From positions 124,001-188,000 of the forward strand of contig NZ_JALBUT010000004.1 in the NCBI RefSeq assembly GCF_033971905.1: a stretch of 64,000 nucleotides of DNA. The letters run 5' to 3'. The notes beneath the pieces were generated by a model. The model had not been told where the DNA came from, searched no databases, and saw only the letters and a program-made list of their open reading frames with translations. A program made the translations under genes and the position numbers. Positions within the stretch are counted from its first letter, which is position 1, and every line of letters begins with the position of its first letter. Shown piece after piece: positions 35,060 through 43,972 of the stretch. This DNA is from Intestinicryptomonas porci (GTDB taxonomy: Bacteria > Verrucomicrobiota > Verrucomicrobiia > Opitutales > Intestinicryptomonadaceae).

Positions 35060-36286
35060 TTAGAATGTATGGACAAACAGGCCCGAGCGCAATTTCGGTT
35101 CAAACCAAGTGGATTTTGGAGGCATAATCTGACCCGCATCGGCAATCGCCATGAGCTGTTCGACGGTTGTGGGATACATCGAAAACGCAACTTTGAATTC
35201 TCCGCTATCGACAAGGCGTTCAAGCTCCTTTACTCCCTTTATGCCGCCTACAAAGTCAATTCTTTCGTCTGTGCGCGGGTCTCCGATGCCAAGAAGCGGA
35301 GAAAGCACCCTGTTTTGGAGAAGCGACACGTCCAAAGACTCAACAGCGTCCAACCCGTCAGTCGAACCGAATGCGAGCGCATACCACTCGCCGTCCAAAT
35401 ACATGTTCACGTTTGTGGGCGATTTCGGCTCTTTTTCAGATGTTTTTGAAACTTCGCAAACCTTTTTAAGCTCCGCCAAAAATTCTTCGGGTGTTCTGCC
35501 CGCCAAATCCTTCACAACTCGGTTGTAGGGAAGAATTTTAAGCTGTCCTGCGGGGAAGCAAACCGACAAGAACCAGTTGTAGTCTTCATCACCCGAATGA
35601 TTGGGGTTCTCTTTTGCAAGATCGCGGGCGCAACGCGCGTTTGACGCGCTTCTGTGATGTCCGTCGGCGACATATGCGCACGGGATTTTGTCGAAAACTT
35701 CAACGATTTCATTCAAAAGTTTCGGATCTGAAATTTTCCAAACGCTGTGGCGTATGCCATCGTCTGCGACAAAGTCAAACAAGGCGTCTTCGTCCTTTTT
35801 GTTTTCCACGATTTCGTCGAGTTTTGTGCCGTCTTTTACCGTGAGGAAAACGGGACCCGTGTTGACGCGCAGAGTGCGGGTCAAATTGTAGCGGTCGTCC
35901 TCTTTCGCCTTGCGGGTTTTTTCATGCTTTTTGATGACATCCGCATCGTAATCTTGCGCGCTGAAAGTCGCGACGATGCCTGTTTGGGAATGGCTTCCCA
36001 TCTGCTGGCGGTATAGGTACATTGATGGGGCGTCTTCCCTGATTAAATACCCGTTTTTTACGAGTTTTTCAAAATTTTCCTTCGCATGGTCGTAAACCGC
36101 CTGAGTATAAGGGTCGATATTCGGGTCGAGTTCAAGCTCGCTGCGGACAACGCGCATAAAGCTTAGCGGCTTGCCTTCGGCTTCCTTGCACGCCTGCTTG
36201 AAATTTACAACGTCGTACGGAAGGCTTGCGATGTCTTTTGCCAAGCCGTCTTTTGGTCTTAATCCTTTGAATGCTTTTATTTTCAT
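35060..36286 (-). CDS. DUF1015 family protein
   Basis: 408 residues starting MKIKAFKGLRPKDGLAKDIASLPYDVV, the hallmark beginning of the DUF1015 family. Other conserved blocks are VFLTVKDGT, CAYVADGHHRSASN (a putative catalytic or metal-binding HH) and FLSVCFPAGQLKILPYNRVV. Length is normal. I do not know an experimentally proven function; in other genomes the family is often near serine/3-phosphoglycerate metabolism genes, but not here. It is the first gene of a two-gene unit with the GH20-like hexosaminidase and lies 13 bp from the stop-side of the CorA-like gene upstream. Confidence 0.9.
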   Translation of the reverse strand: MKIKAFKGLRPKDGLAKDIASLPYDVVNFKQACKEAEGKPLSFMRVVRSELELDPNIDPYTQAVYDHAKENFEKLVKNGYLIREDAPSMYLYRQQMGSHSQTGIVATFSAQDYDADVIKKHEKTRKAKEDDRYNLTRTLRVNTGPVFLTVKDGTKLDEIVENKKDEDALFDFVADDGIRHSVWKISDPKLLNEIVEVFDKIPCAYVADGHHRSASNARCARDLAKENPNHSGDEDYNWFLSVCFPAGQLKILPYNRVVKDLAGRTPEEFLAELKKVCEVSKTSEKEPKSPTNVNMYLDGEWYALAFGSTDGLDAVESLDVSLLQNRVLSPLLGIGDPRTDERIDFVGGIKGVKELERLVDSGEFKVAFSMYPTTVEQLMAIADAGQIMPPKSTWFEPKLRSGLFVHTF

Positions 36287-36298
36287 ATGTGTTTTAAT

Positions 36299-37240
36299 TT
36301 AAAATTCGTCGTCAGATTTTGAAAGGTTTACCTTTTTCAAGAAATAATACGTGCCGTATGCCAAAAGCACGAGAAGAAGCGTCATTGCGCTGTATGTGTG
36401 CCCCCACCAGACGCCCTGCGTCATCATTGTAAATTCGCTCATTCCTCCAAGCCCTACAATGACGTTTAAGGGCAGAAAAATGATGTTTATGACCGCGAGC
36501 TGTTTCATAAGCACTGAGAGGTTGTTGCTTACAATGGAACCTCTCGCATCGCTCATTCCAACGAGAATGTTCGTGTATATTTCAGTCATTCGCACGCATT
36601 GGTTGTTTTCGACAATGATATCTTCAAGCAGTTCGCTTTCGGTTTCCGAAAACCCTATTTTTTCAGTGTCGCGCACGAGTTTTGCAAGCAGAACCTTGTT
36701 TGCGGTCGTCGCGCTCTCATAGTAGGTCAAGCTTTTGGAAAGGACGAACATTTCCGTCAAGTGGTGGTTTGAAACCGAAAACTCGATATCTTTTTCTATC
36801 CTTGCGGAAATCAATCGTATGATTTTCAAATGTTCAAGGAAGTGGTTTGTTGCATGGTGTAAAATTCTTAAAATCACTCCCCTTAAAGAACGCGCCCTCA
36901 AAGCCCCCCTGCCGTACTCGAAAAGCGGATTTTCCTCGGGTTGCACGATAATCATTTTGTCGTCAAACAAGAATATGCCGACCGATGTCACGCCAAAGCC
37001 AAGCAAGTCTTCCGCCGAATAGTTGCGCGGCTGCTTTAAAATTATGGCTATGTGGTTATCCTCAAACTCAACGCGCGAAATCTCGTCGGGGTCAAGGGCG
37101 GAATTCAGCGAGTGCGGGTCGATTTGGCAAGTGTCCACAAGATACCGCTTCTCTTCTTCCGTCGGGGATATGTAGGAGAATATTGCGCCATTCGGCGATT
37201 CTGTTATTTTGCCGTCAACAATTTCAAATGTTTTAAGCAT
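36299..37240 (-). CDS. CorA-like divalent cation transporter with altered signature
   Basis: 313-residue 2-TM CorA-family protein. A large N-terminal cytoplasmic domain is followed by a long helix and two C-terminal transmembrane helices (INIIFLPLNVIVGLGG and MTLLLVLLAYGTYYFL). CorA proteins form pentameric Mg2+/Co2+ channels with a GMN signature at the end of TM1; here the position reads GLGGMSEFTMMTQG, so the Asn is Ser and an extra Gly precedes. The loop between helices is also rich in Trp. The ATG at 37240 has AAAGGGA six bases upstream; an in-frame upstream start would add 38 residues and is rejected. Selectivity may differ from CorA; possibly a Zn2+ or other ion route. Confidence 0.85.
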   Translation of the reverse strand: MLKTFEIVDGKITESPNGAIFSYISPTEEEKRYLVDTCQIDPHSLNSALDPDEISRVEFEDNHIAIILKQPRNYSAEDLLGFGVTSVGIFLFDDKMIIVQPEENPLFEYGRGALRARSLRGVILRILHHATNHFLEHLKIIRLISARIEKDIEFSVSNHHLTEMFVLSKSLTYYESATTANKVLLAKLVRDTEKIGFSETESELLEDIIVENNQCVRMTEIYTNILVGMSDARGSIVSNNLSVLMKQLAVINIIFLPLNVIVGLGGMSEFTMMTQGVWWGHTYSAMTLLLVLLAYGTYYFLKKVNLSKSDDEF

Positions 37241-37487
37241 GCAGTTCCCTTTCTTTTCGGCAAACGGCGCCCCGCCCTTGCGTTCCAATAAAAAAGCACC
37301 CCAATTCGGGACGTCCGAACCGAGTTTCAAAAAAATGTCGGGGATTTTTGGCAACTTGTCAAGAAGTAATCAATTCGGGGTAAATTTAAAGCTGTTCGGA
37401 AAAAAAAGATTGAATGTTTTTATAAAAAAATGCAAAGTCTGATTCTTTAAAAGCTACATTTATTATCAAAGTAAAAATAACAGCACT

Positions 37488-38330
37488 ATGTCTAACCTAA
37501 CAAAAACCCTGTCGTCGTCGCTTATAAAGAAATTCGTGATGGCAATTACCGGTTTTGCGTTGGCGTCGTTTTTACTCATCCACATGCTTGGCAATCTCCA
37601 AGTGTTGGAAGGCGGCCCGCACGCAATTAACGCTTATGCAAACTTCTTGCAGACTCTCCCCTGGGAAATACTGTGGGGATTCCGCCTCGGGCTTGGTTTG
37701 TGCCTTGTAATCCACTTTGCAATGGCATATCTGCTCGTAATGGAAAACAAGAAGGCGCGCCCTCAAACCTACGCAGTAAAGCAGTCGGTTGTTTCGTCCG
37801 CGGCGGCAAAAACAATGATTTATACTGGGACAGTAATATTGCTGTTTGCCGTAGTGCACATTCTGCACTACACAGTTCTTTGCTTGAACCCCGAATTTAA
37901 GTCGCTCGACTGGGTTTGCGGTTCCGGAATGTACGAAGGCAAAACTTTGCACGACGTTTACGCAATGGTAATTTTGGGCTTTAACAACGTATGGGTAAGC
38001 TTGGGCTACATCGTTGCGATGTTCGCAATCGGTTTTCACTTGGTCCACGCCGTTTCTTCAATGTTCCAGTCGGTAGGTCTCAGAAACGAACAGGTAAGAT
38101 ACAAGCTAAATGCAGTGGCTTTGATTTACGCCGTTGTGATTTTCGGCGGATTTTCAATCGCCCCCCTCTCCGTTTTGGTTTCAAAATTCACTCCCTGCCA
38201 AATTTTGCCCGTCAAGGAAGTCGTAAAGCAATATGAAGAACTCGCACCGAAGGCGGAAGGCAAGCCAATCTTTATCGACTACAAGTTCCTTGAATGCAAA
38301 TCTTGCGACAAGGCTAACCCTGCAAAATAA
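37488..38330 (+). CDS. sdhC: Succinate dehydrogenase cytochrome b558-type membrane subunit
   Basis: 280-residue single membrane anchor for a B-type succinate:quinone oxidoreductase, about five transmembrane helices. The heme-ligand histidines are plausible in FLLIHMLGNL, LVIHFAMAY, FAVVHILHYTV and AIGFHLVHAVSSMF. This four-His pattern fits the di-heme b558 family (SdhC/FrdC of Bacteroidetes, Wolinella and Bacillus). It is followed by sdhA (12 bp) and sdhB (17 bp), giving the order C-A-B. Functions in menaquinone-linked succinate oxidation or fumarate reduction; direction cannot be told from sequence. Confidence 0.92.
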   Translation: MSNLTKTLSSSLIKKFVMAITGFALASFLLIHMLGNLQVLEGGPHAINAYANFLQTLPWEILWGFRLGLGLCLVIHFAMAYLLVMENKKARPQTYAVKQSVVSSAAAKTMIYTGTVILLFAVVHILHYTVLCLNPEFKSLDWVCGSGMYEGKTLHDVYAMVILGFNNVWVSLGYIVAMFAIGFHLVHAVSSMFQSVGLRNEQVRYKLNAVALIYAVVIFGGFSIAPLSVLVSKFTPCQILPVKEVVKQYEELAPKAEGKPIFIDYKFLECKSCDKANPAK

Positions 38331-38342
38331 GAAAGATTTTAT

Positions 38343-40289
38343 ATGAGTTTCAATTTGGATTCAAAAATTCCCGAGGGGAAAATTTCGGAAAAGTGGGATA
38401 ACTACAAATTCCACGCCAAGCTCGTAAACCCCGCAAACCGCAGAAAGTACCATGTAATAGTGGTCGGTTCGGGTCTTGCAGGCGCAAGCGCGGCGGCTAC
38501 ATTGGCGGAACAGGGCTACAACGTTTCCTGCTTCTGCTATCAGGACTCTCCGCGCAGGGCGCACTCAATCGCAGCCCAGGGCGGCATCAATGCCGCAAAG
38601 AATTACCAGAACGACGGCGACTCTATTTACCGCCTCTTCTACGACACCGTAAAGGGAGGCGACTTCCGCTCGCGCGAAGCCAATGTTTACCGCTTGGCGC
38701 AAGTGTCGAACAACATCATCGACCAGTGCGTGGCGCAAGGCGTTCCGTTTGCGCGCGAATACGGCGGTCTTCTCGCAAACCGCTCTTTCGGCGGCGCGCA
38801 GGTCAGCCGCACATTCTACGCCCGCGGTCAAACGGGTCAGCAGCTTCTCTTGGGCGCGTATTCCGCATTGGTTCGCCAAATCGGTCTTGGCAAGGTCAAG
38901 ATGTACACACGCCAGGAAATGATGGAGCTTGTGATTGTTGACGGACACGCAAAGGGCATCGTTTGCCGCAACTTGGTAACGGGCGAAATCAAGTCTTTCT
39001 CGGCAGACGCGGTTTTGCTCTGCACGGGCGGCTACGGCAACGTATTCTACCTTTCGACAAACGCACAGGGGTGCTCTGTTTCCGCGGCTTTCAACTGCTA
39101 CAGAAAGGGCGCGGGCTTTGCAAACCCCTGCTTTACGCAAATCCACCCGACCTGCATTCCCGTCCACGGCGAACAGCAGAGCAAGCTCACTTTGATGAGC
39201 GAATCTTTGAGAAACGACGGCAGAATTTGGGTTCCCAAGTCAAAGGAAAATTGCGGCAAAAATCCGAACGAAATTAAAGAGGAAGACAGAGACTACTACC
39301 TCGAAAGAAAATATCCGTCTTTCGGCAATCTTGCTCCTCGCGACATTTCTTCCCGCGCGGCAAAGGAAGCCTGCGACGACGGCAGAGGCGTAGGCAATGT
39401 CGTTGGCGGCGAACGCCGCGGCGTATATCTCGATTTCGCGACGGCAATCAAACGCGACGGCAAAAAAGCCATCGAAGAAAGATACGGCAACCTATTTGAA
39501 ATGTACGAACGCATCACAGGCGAAAACGCATACGAACGCCCGATGCGCATTTACCCCGCATCGCACTATACAATGGGCGGCTTGTGGGTTGACTACGAAC
39601 TCCAAAGCACGATTCCGGGACTATTCGTCTTGGGCGAAGCGAACTTCTCCGACCACGGCGCAAACCGCTTGGGAGCGTCCGCGCTCATGCAGGGTCTTTC
39701 GGACGGCTACTTCGTGATCCCCTACACTCTTCCGAACTACCTCGCCCGCACAGGCGCAGGCAAGCCTTCGACAGACGGCGAAGCGTTCAAGGAAGCCGAA
39801 AAGTCGGTAAAGGACAGAATTGAAAAATTCCTCACAAAGAGCGGTTCAAAAAGCCCGCGCCACTACCATCAGGAACTTGGAAAGATTATGTGGGAATACT
39901 GCGGCATGGGCAGAAACGAAGCGGGTCTTAAAAAGGCTTTGGAATTGATTCCGCAAATCCGCGAAGACTTCTGGAAAGGCGTAAAGGTCGTCGGAGACGC
40001 AAACTGCATTAATACCGAGCTTGAACGCGCAATCCGTACGGCGGACTTTATGGAATTTGCCGAAGTCCTCTGCCTCGACGCTCTCGAACGCAGAGAAAGC
40101 TGCGGCGCGCACTTCCGCGAAGAATACCAGTACACAGAAGGCGACCAAAAAGGCGAAGCAAAGCGCGACGATGCAAACTTCTCGCACGCGGCTGTTTGGG
40201 AATACACGGGCTTTGGCAACAAGCCTGTCCGCCATCAGGAAGAAATTCTGCATGAAGAAGTTAAACCTGTCGTAAGATCGTACAAATAA
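38343..40289 (+). CDS. sdhA: Succinate dehydrogenase/fumarate reductase flavoprotein subunit
   Basis: 648-residue flavoprotein. FAD dinucleotide-binding motif VVGSGLAGASAA follows the N-terminal leader. The HSIAAQGGINAAK block contains the covalent-FAD His. The active-site regions around ASHYTMGGLWVDYE and LGEANFSDHGANRLGASALMQGLSDGYF are typical of B-type enzymes. Length and insertions match the Bacteroidetes/Chlamydiae-type group. Middle gene of sdhCAB. Confidence 0.97.
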   Translation: MSFNLDSKIPEGKISEKWDNYKFHAKLVNPANRRKYHVIVVGSGLAGASAAATLAEQGYNVSCFCYQDSPRRAHSIAAQGGINAAKNYQNDGDSIYRLFYDTVKGGDFRSREANVYRLAQVSNNIIDQCVAQGVPFAREYGGLLANRSFGGAQVSRTFYARGQTGQQLLLGAYSALVRQIGLGKVKMYTRQEMMELVIVDGHAKGIVCRNLVTGEIKSFSADAVLLCTGGYGNVFYLSTNAQGCSVSAAFNCYRKGAGFANPCFTQIHPTCIPVHGEQQSKLTLMSESLRNDGRIWVPKSKENCGKNPNEIKEEDRDYYLERKYPSFGNLAPRDISSRAAKEACDDGRGVGNVVGGERRGVYLDFATAIKRDGKKAIEERYGNLFEMYERITGENAYERPMRIYPASHYTMGGLWVDYELQSTIPGLFVLGEANFSDHGANRLGASALMQGLSDGYFVIPYTLPNYLARTGAGKPSTDGEAFKEAEKSVKDRIEKFLTKSGSKSPRHYHQELGKIMWEYCGMGRNEAGLKKALELIPQIREDFWKGVKVVGDANCINTELERAIRTADFMEFAEVLCLDALERRESCGAHFREEYQYTEGDQKGEAKRDDANFSHAAVWEYTGFGNKPVRHQEEILHEEVKPVVRSYK

Positions 40290-40306
40290 TAAAGAGGTGT
40301 ATCATC

Positions 40307-41065
40307 ATGAAAATAAATTTAAAAGTTTGGAGACAAAAAAACGCCGAATCGAAAGGACATTTTGAAAATTACGTTGTTGACGACATCCACGAAGACACGT
40401 CGTTTTTGGAAATGTTCGACATTCTTAACGAACGCCTCGTGGCGGAAGGCAAAGAAGCCATCGTTTTCGACCACGACTGCCGCGAAGGCATCTGCGGTAT
40501 GTGCTCAATGACAATTAACGGCATTCCGCACGGCCCCGAACGCAAAACAACAGTTTGCCAGCTCCATATGCGCAAGTTCAAAGACGGCGACACTATCGTC
40601 GTTGAACCTTGGAGAGCGGGTCCCTTCCCTGTCAAGCAAGACTTGGTTGTGTCGCGCGACGCATTCGAGCAAATCCAGCAGGCAGGCGGATTTATTTCAA
40701 TCCGCACGGGCGCGCCCCAAGACGCAAACGCAATTCCCATATCAAAGGAAATTTCCGACAAGTCAATGGACGCCGCACAGTGCATCGGTTGCGGCGCATG
40801 CGTTGCTGCATGCCCGAACGCCGCCGCAATGCTCTTTACGTCGGCTAAAGTCTCCCACCTCAACTACTTGCCCCAGGGTGCGCCCGAAAAAGACAGGCGC
40901 GTAATTGCAATGGTTGAAAAAATGAACGAACTGGGATTTGGCAACTGCACAAACTACGGCGAATGCCAAGGCGTATGCCCCAAAGGCATCACTTTGGATA
41001 TGATTGCGAAAATGAACCGCGACTACGCCGTCGCAAAGGCAAAACAGGCCGTGGGCGCGCTTTAA
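40307..41065 (+). CDS. sdhB: Succinate dehydrogenase/fumarate reductase iron-sulfur subunit
   Basis: 252-residue subunit carrying electrons from FAD to quinone through three clusters. [2Fe-2S] ligands are in CREGICGMCS plus the later VCQLH Cys. The [4Fe-4S] site is CIGCGACVAACP, and the [3Fe-4S] region is CTNYGECQGVCPKGI. An AGAGGTG ribosome-binding site precedes the ATG. It closes the sdhCAB operon before a strong terminator. Confidence 0.97.
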   Translation: MKINLKVWRQKNAESKGHFENYVVDDIHEDTSFLEMFDILNERLVAEGKEAIVFDHDCREGICGMCSMTINGIPHGPERKTTVCQLHMRKFKDGDTIVVEPWRAGPFPVKQDLVVSRDAFEQIQQAGGFISIRTGAPQDANAIPISKEISDKSMDAAQCIGCGACVAACPNAAAMLFTSAKVSHLNYLPQGAPEKDRRVIAMVEKMNELGFGNCTNYGECQGVCPKGITLDMIAKMNRDYAVAKAKQAVGAL

Positions 41066-41093
41066 GCCGTTCCTTGCAAAATAATTCCAAACA

Positions 41094-41124
41094 AAAAAGC
41101 GGAGCAAATGCCCCGCTTTTTTTT
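41094..41124 (+). terminator. Intrinsic terminator after sdhCAB
   Basis: Stem aaaagcgg / ccgctttt with a short partly paired loop and an eight-base T-run, about 30 bp after the sdhB stop. Confidence 0.9.
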
Positions 41125-41158
41125 GCGTTATGTTTCAAGGATTGGCTCAATTTGAAAT

Positions 41159-42325
41159 TTAATCATCATACTGTAAAAACTTTACATCTCCCTTTCCCGT
41201 AAAAACGCCTTCTAATATTATGTTTTTGCAAGAAAGCGATTTAATGTCAAATTTGCGATAATATTCATTAAAGCCAATTACAAAGAAGGCAAAAGGTTCG
41301 TTTAGAGAGAAAACATCAGGTTTTTTCCCTCCACCGAAAATGCTTGTATATAAATTTGTTGCACTTGCAACTACACCATTTCTATCAAAACGTATCTTAT
41401 TTTGTGAATTTGTTTGCACAAAGTTTTTTAGCCCCAAAACGAGTTCCGCATTGAGAGAAAATATATCCTTTACCCCTAACTTTGAGATGGCCTCTATACT
41501 GTCTTTTTCTTTTGTGAAAATTTCAAAAGCAGGCATTTTAATACGCAACTTTTTTCTTGTTGCCTTGTGGAAGAATTCGTCAAATTCTCCTTCGGTTAAG
41601 TCTCTGAAAGAATAACCGTTTTTTGGCTTTGCAAAAAGCACACCGCCTGAATCAAAAAAATTGTCGAATACAAATATAAACTTTTCGTTTTCGAAGTAAA
41701 AAGAATGAATATCTTTATACAAAAATTCCACATTCAATGCATCGCTTACCGAACGATAAAACATCATTTTTTTGCTTCTATCATAAACTCTCTCCCAAAA
41801 ACATTTTAAATATAAATTGCTAAACAGGAGCAAATCGAGTTTTTCAGTAGGAAGATTTATGTCGATTTTCTCGCCCATGCCAAGCGTATGTTTTTCAATG
41901 AGATTATTTATTTGTTCTGTTTGGTTTTCAGACAAATTTTCTACATGATTGATTTTACTAAAAACCGAATCAATAATATCGAGGTCTTTTATCTTTTTAA
42001 AAAAGTCTTCAGAGGCAAAAATCGCAACTCTCTTATCTATGAAATTTATTCTACTACCATGATCTTTTATGATAATTTGAGAGGGATTGTATTCGAAAAA
42101 CTCATAGGAATTAAAAAGGGCTTCCAATTCTTTCAGAGCTTTGCCACTTGCAAATTTGGAAAGAATTTCAAGATGGTCGGAAAATAAAAGCGGTGAAACT
42201 AAAAAACTATCACCGTTTGAAACTTCGAGCATTTTGTCAAAATACGCAAAATTAAACGACTTTTTCCCTGATGCAAATGCGGTAAATATATAAATAAATA
42301 TCCAAAATATCAAAAACTTTTTCAT
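41159..42325 (-). CDS. Secreted serpin-like protease inhibitor
   Basis: 388 residues with a signal peptide (MKKFLIFWIFIYIFTAFASG). The body follows the serpin fold: SFLVSPLLFSDHLEIL for helix A/B, INNLIEKHTLGM, LLLFSNLYLKCFWE (cf. NAIYFKGxW), RIKMPAFEI (cf. lPkF), SIEAISKLGVKDIF, and a C-terminal LNEPFAFFVI (cf. DRPFlFfI). The reactive-centre hinge is at 316-323, NGVVASAT: Gly at P15, Val at P14 and small residues at P12-P9. Spacing from the hinge to the EPF motif equals that of classical inhibitory serpins. The scissile bond would lie near Phe330-Gly331. Divergent but convincing; an inhibitory role is inferred. Downstream neighbour of the protease gene on the same strand, 59 bp apart. Confidence 0.8.
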   Translation of the reverse strand: MKKFLIFWIFIYIFTAFASGKKSFNFAYFDKMLEVSNGDSFLVSPLLFSDHLEILSKFASGKALKELEALFNSYEFFEYNPSQIIIKDHGSRINFIDKRVAIFASEDFFKKIKDLDIIDSVFSKINHVENLSENQTEQINNLIEKHTLGMGEKIDINLPTEKLDLLLFSNLYLKCFWERVYDRSKKMMFYRSVSDALNVEFLYKDIHSFYFENEKFIFVFDNFFDSGGVLFAKPKNGYSFRDLTEGEFDEFFHKATRKKLRIKMPAFEIFTKEKDSIEAISKLGVKDIFSLNAELVLGLKNFVQTNSQNKIRFDRNGVVASATNLYTSIFGGGKKPDVFSLNEPFAFFVIGFNEYYRKFDIKSLSCKNIILEGVFTGKGDVKFLQYDD

Positions 42326-42384
42326 TTCTTCTAAATTTTATATTTAGATAAATGAATAACAAGATTAAAAATGGCAGAATGCAT

Positions 42385-43815
42385 TTATAAATTTCTGTCG
42401 GAAGAAATTTTGTAGTTTTTCATTATTCGCGGCAGGGAGTCTTTCAGATTTTTTATGTCAACGATTATTTTTATTCCGTTATTGCTTTCCATGATGAAAA
42501 AGCCTTCGTTTTGCAAATCGTACATTTTAGCAAGCTCTTTCAGGTTTTTCACTTTTTTGCCGTTTACGGATTTTAAAATCAAGTTTCCGACTCCCTTGTA
42601 GCCTTCGGTTGACACGTCGCCCAAAGTTTGCGCAAGAATTATCGTTTCTTCGTCGGCGTCGGAGTTTGTCTTTGAGAAAAGAACCGACATTTCATCGGGC
42701 ACTCTCCGATATTCGTCGAGAAGGCTTAGCGAAAGTTTCGTAAACACAAAACCGCCGACAAGCAGGTATTCGGGCGATTTGTTGTAGTAGTGCGGCGCAA
42801 TTTTATGCATTGCGGCTTTAAGTTCCACATCGGCTTCAAGCTCTTTGCCGTCTCTTAGCAGGCGCAATTTCACGGTGTCGCCAAGGCGCTTGCGGTCGGT
42901 TATGACGCCGAATGAAACATTTTCTCCGCTTTCGGCAACTACATTTCCGTTGTTTAAAATTTTAAATCCGTCAATCGATAAAATCACATCTCCCTCTTTC
43001 AAATTTAAATCGGCATTCGCGAAAGTTTCCACAATCATAACCCCGCTATGATGTTTTTTCATCTTCAAAAATCTTCTGGTATCCGCCGACTGCAATGTTT
43101 GGTATGTTATGCACAAACTGCCAAACCCTTTTATTTCTCCGGATTTTACTTCGCTTAAAAAGTGTTTTATGATGTCGGTATGAATCATGTATCCCAGCCC
43201 CTCCCCCTCTTTGAAGCCCTGGAATGCAATGCCTACTATTTTGTTTTTAAAGAGAATGGGGCCTCCGCTGTTCCCCGGATTTATAGCGGCGTCAAGTTGG
43301 GCTGCGATATGATTCATGTACGGATATTGGGCGTATTGCATTGACTCGATTCTTGAAATAATCCCCTGCGTCACCGAAATGCCGTCTCCGCCCATCGGAT
43401 AGCCCACAACAAAGACAGGAGTTTGTGCGGGAGGCGTATTGCCGATTTCAAAAGGTTTAATTCCGTCAAAAAAAGACTTGTCTTCGACTTCGAGCAAGGC
43501 GAGGTCGCACTGGTGGTTGACTGCTTTTACTTTTGCAGGCACGGGAATTCCGTTTTGCTCGCGTTCAACTGCGATGTAAGTCGCGTCGGCAATATTGTGC
43601 GAGTTTGTCAAAATATAGTTGCCTTCTATCACGACGCCGCTTCCGCTTGCGGCACTCTGTTCACCCGTGCGCCATGGAGAAAAGAAGTCGGGCGAACAGG
43701 AAACGGCTTCGATTTTCACAACGCCGCTTAATTGGTTTGAATTTTGCGCGGCAGCCTGCAAGGAAAAAACAGCTGATGATAAGATGAGAAACAATCGTTT
43801 AAAAAAAATTGTCAT
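42385..43815 (-). CDS. Exported Deg9-like S1C serine protease with PDZ domains
   Basis: 476 residues with a signal peptide ending near AAAQ. The trypsin-fold domain has His73 (LTNSHNI), Asp104 (CDLALLEV) and Ser183 (NPGNSGGP), so it is catalytically complete. A PDZ domain follows (about 245-335, with GDVILSIDGFKI), then a second, weaker PDZ-like module (YYNKSPEYLLVGGFVFTKLS ... LILKSVNGKKVKNLKELA). This arrangement, with GYPMGGDGISVTQGIISRIE, resembles plant/bacterial Deg9-type proteases rather than E. coli DegP. Probably periplasmic quality control or processing. It sits upstream of the serpin gene on the same strand. Confidence 0.87.
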   Translation of the reverse strand: MTIFFKRLFLILSSAVFSLQAAAQNSNQLSGVVKIEAVSCSPDFFSPWRTGEQSAASGSGVVIEGNYILTNSHNIADATYIAVEREQNGIPVPAKVKAVNHQCDLALLEVEDKSFFDGIKPFEIGNTPPAQTPVFVVGYPMGGDGISVTQGIISRIESMQYAQYPYMNHIAAQLDAAINPGNSGGPILFKNKIVGIAFQGFKEGEGLGYMIHTDIIKHFLSEVKSGEIKGFGSLCITYQTLQSADTRRFLKMKKHHSGVMIVETFANADLNLKEGDVILSIDGFKILNNGNVVAESGENVSFGVITDRKRLGDTVKLRLLRDGKELEADVELKAAMHKIAPHYYNKSPEYLLVGGFVFTKLSLSLLDEYRRVPDEMSVLFSKTNSDADEETIILAQTLGDVSTEGYKGVGNLILKSVNGKKVKNLKELAKMYDLQNEGFFIMESNNGIKIIVDIKNLKDSLPRIMKNYKISSDRNL

Positions 43816-43929
43816 ATGTCGGAAATTTAAAATTTTACTTAAATAAATTTAAAAAATATAAATACAAAGCGACGGCAAATAAAATCAAAAAAAATTTGAA
43901 ATTTGTTTTTCTTAAAAAAAAACTAAAAG

Positions 43930-43960
43930 ATAAAAAAACGGAGGCGATTAAAGCCTCCGC
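43930..43960 (-). terminator. Intrinsic terminator after the small exported peptide gene
   Basis: Perfect seven-base stem (cggaggc at 43939-43945 and gcctccg at 43953-43959) and, on the minus strand, a T-run directly after. It lies 13 bp past the stop of the 55-codon gene and isolates it from the protease gene. Confidence 0.85.
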
Positions 43961-43972
43961 CTCTGTTCGGTT

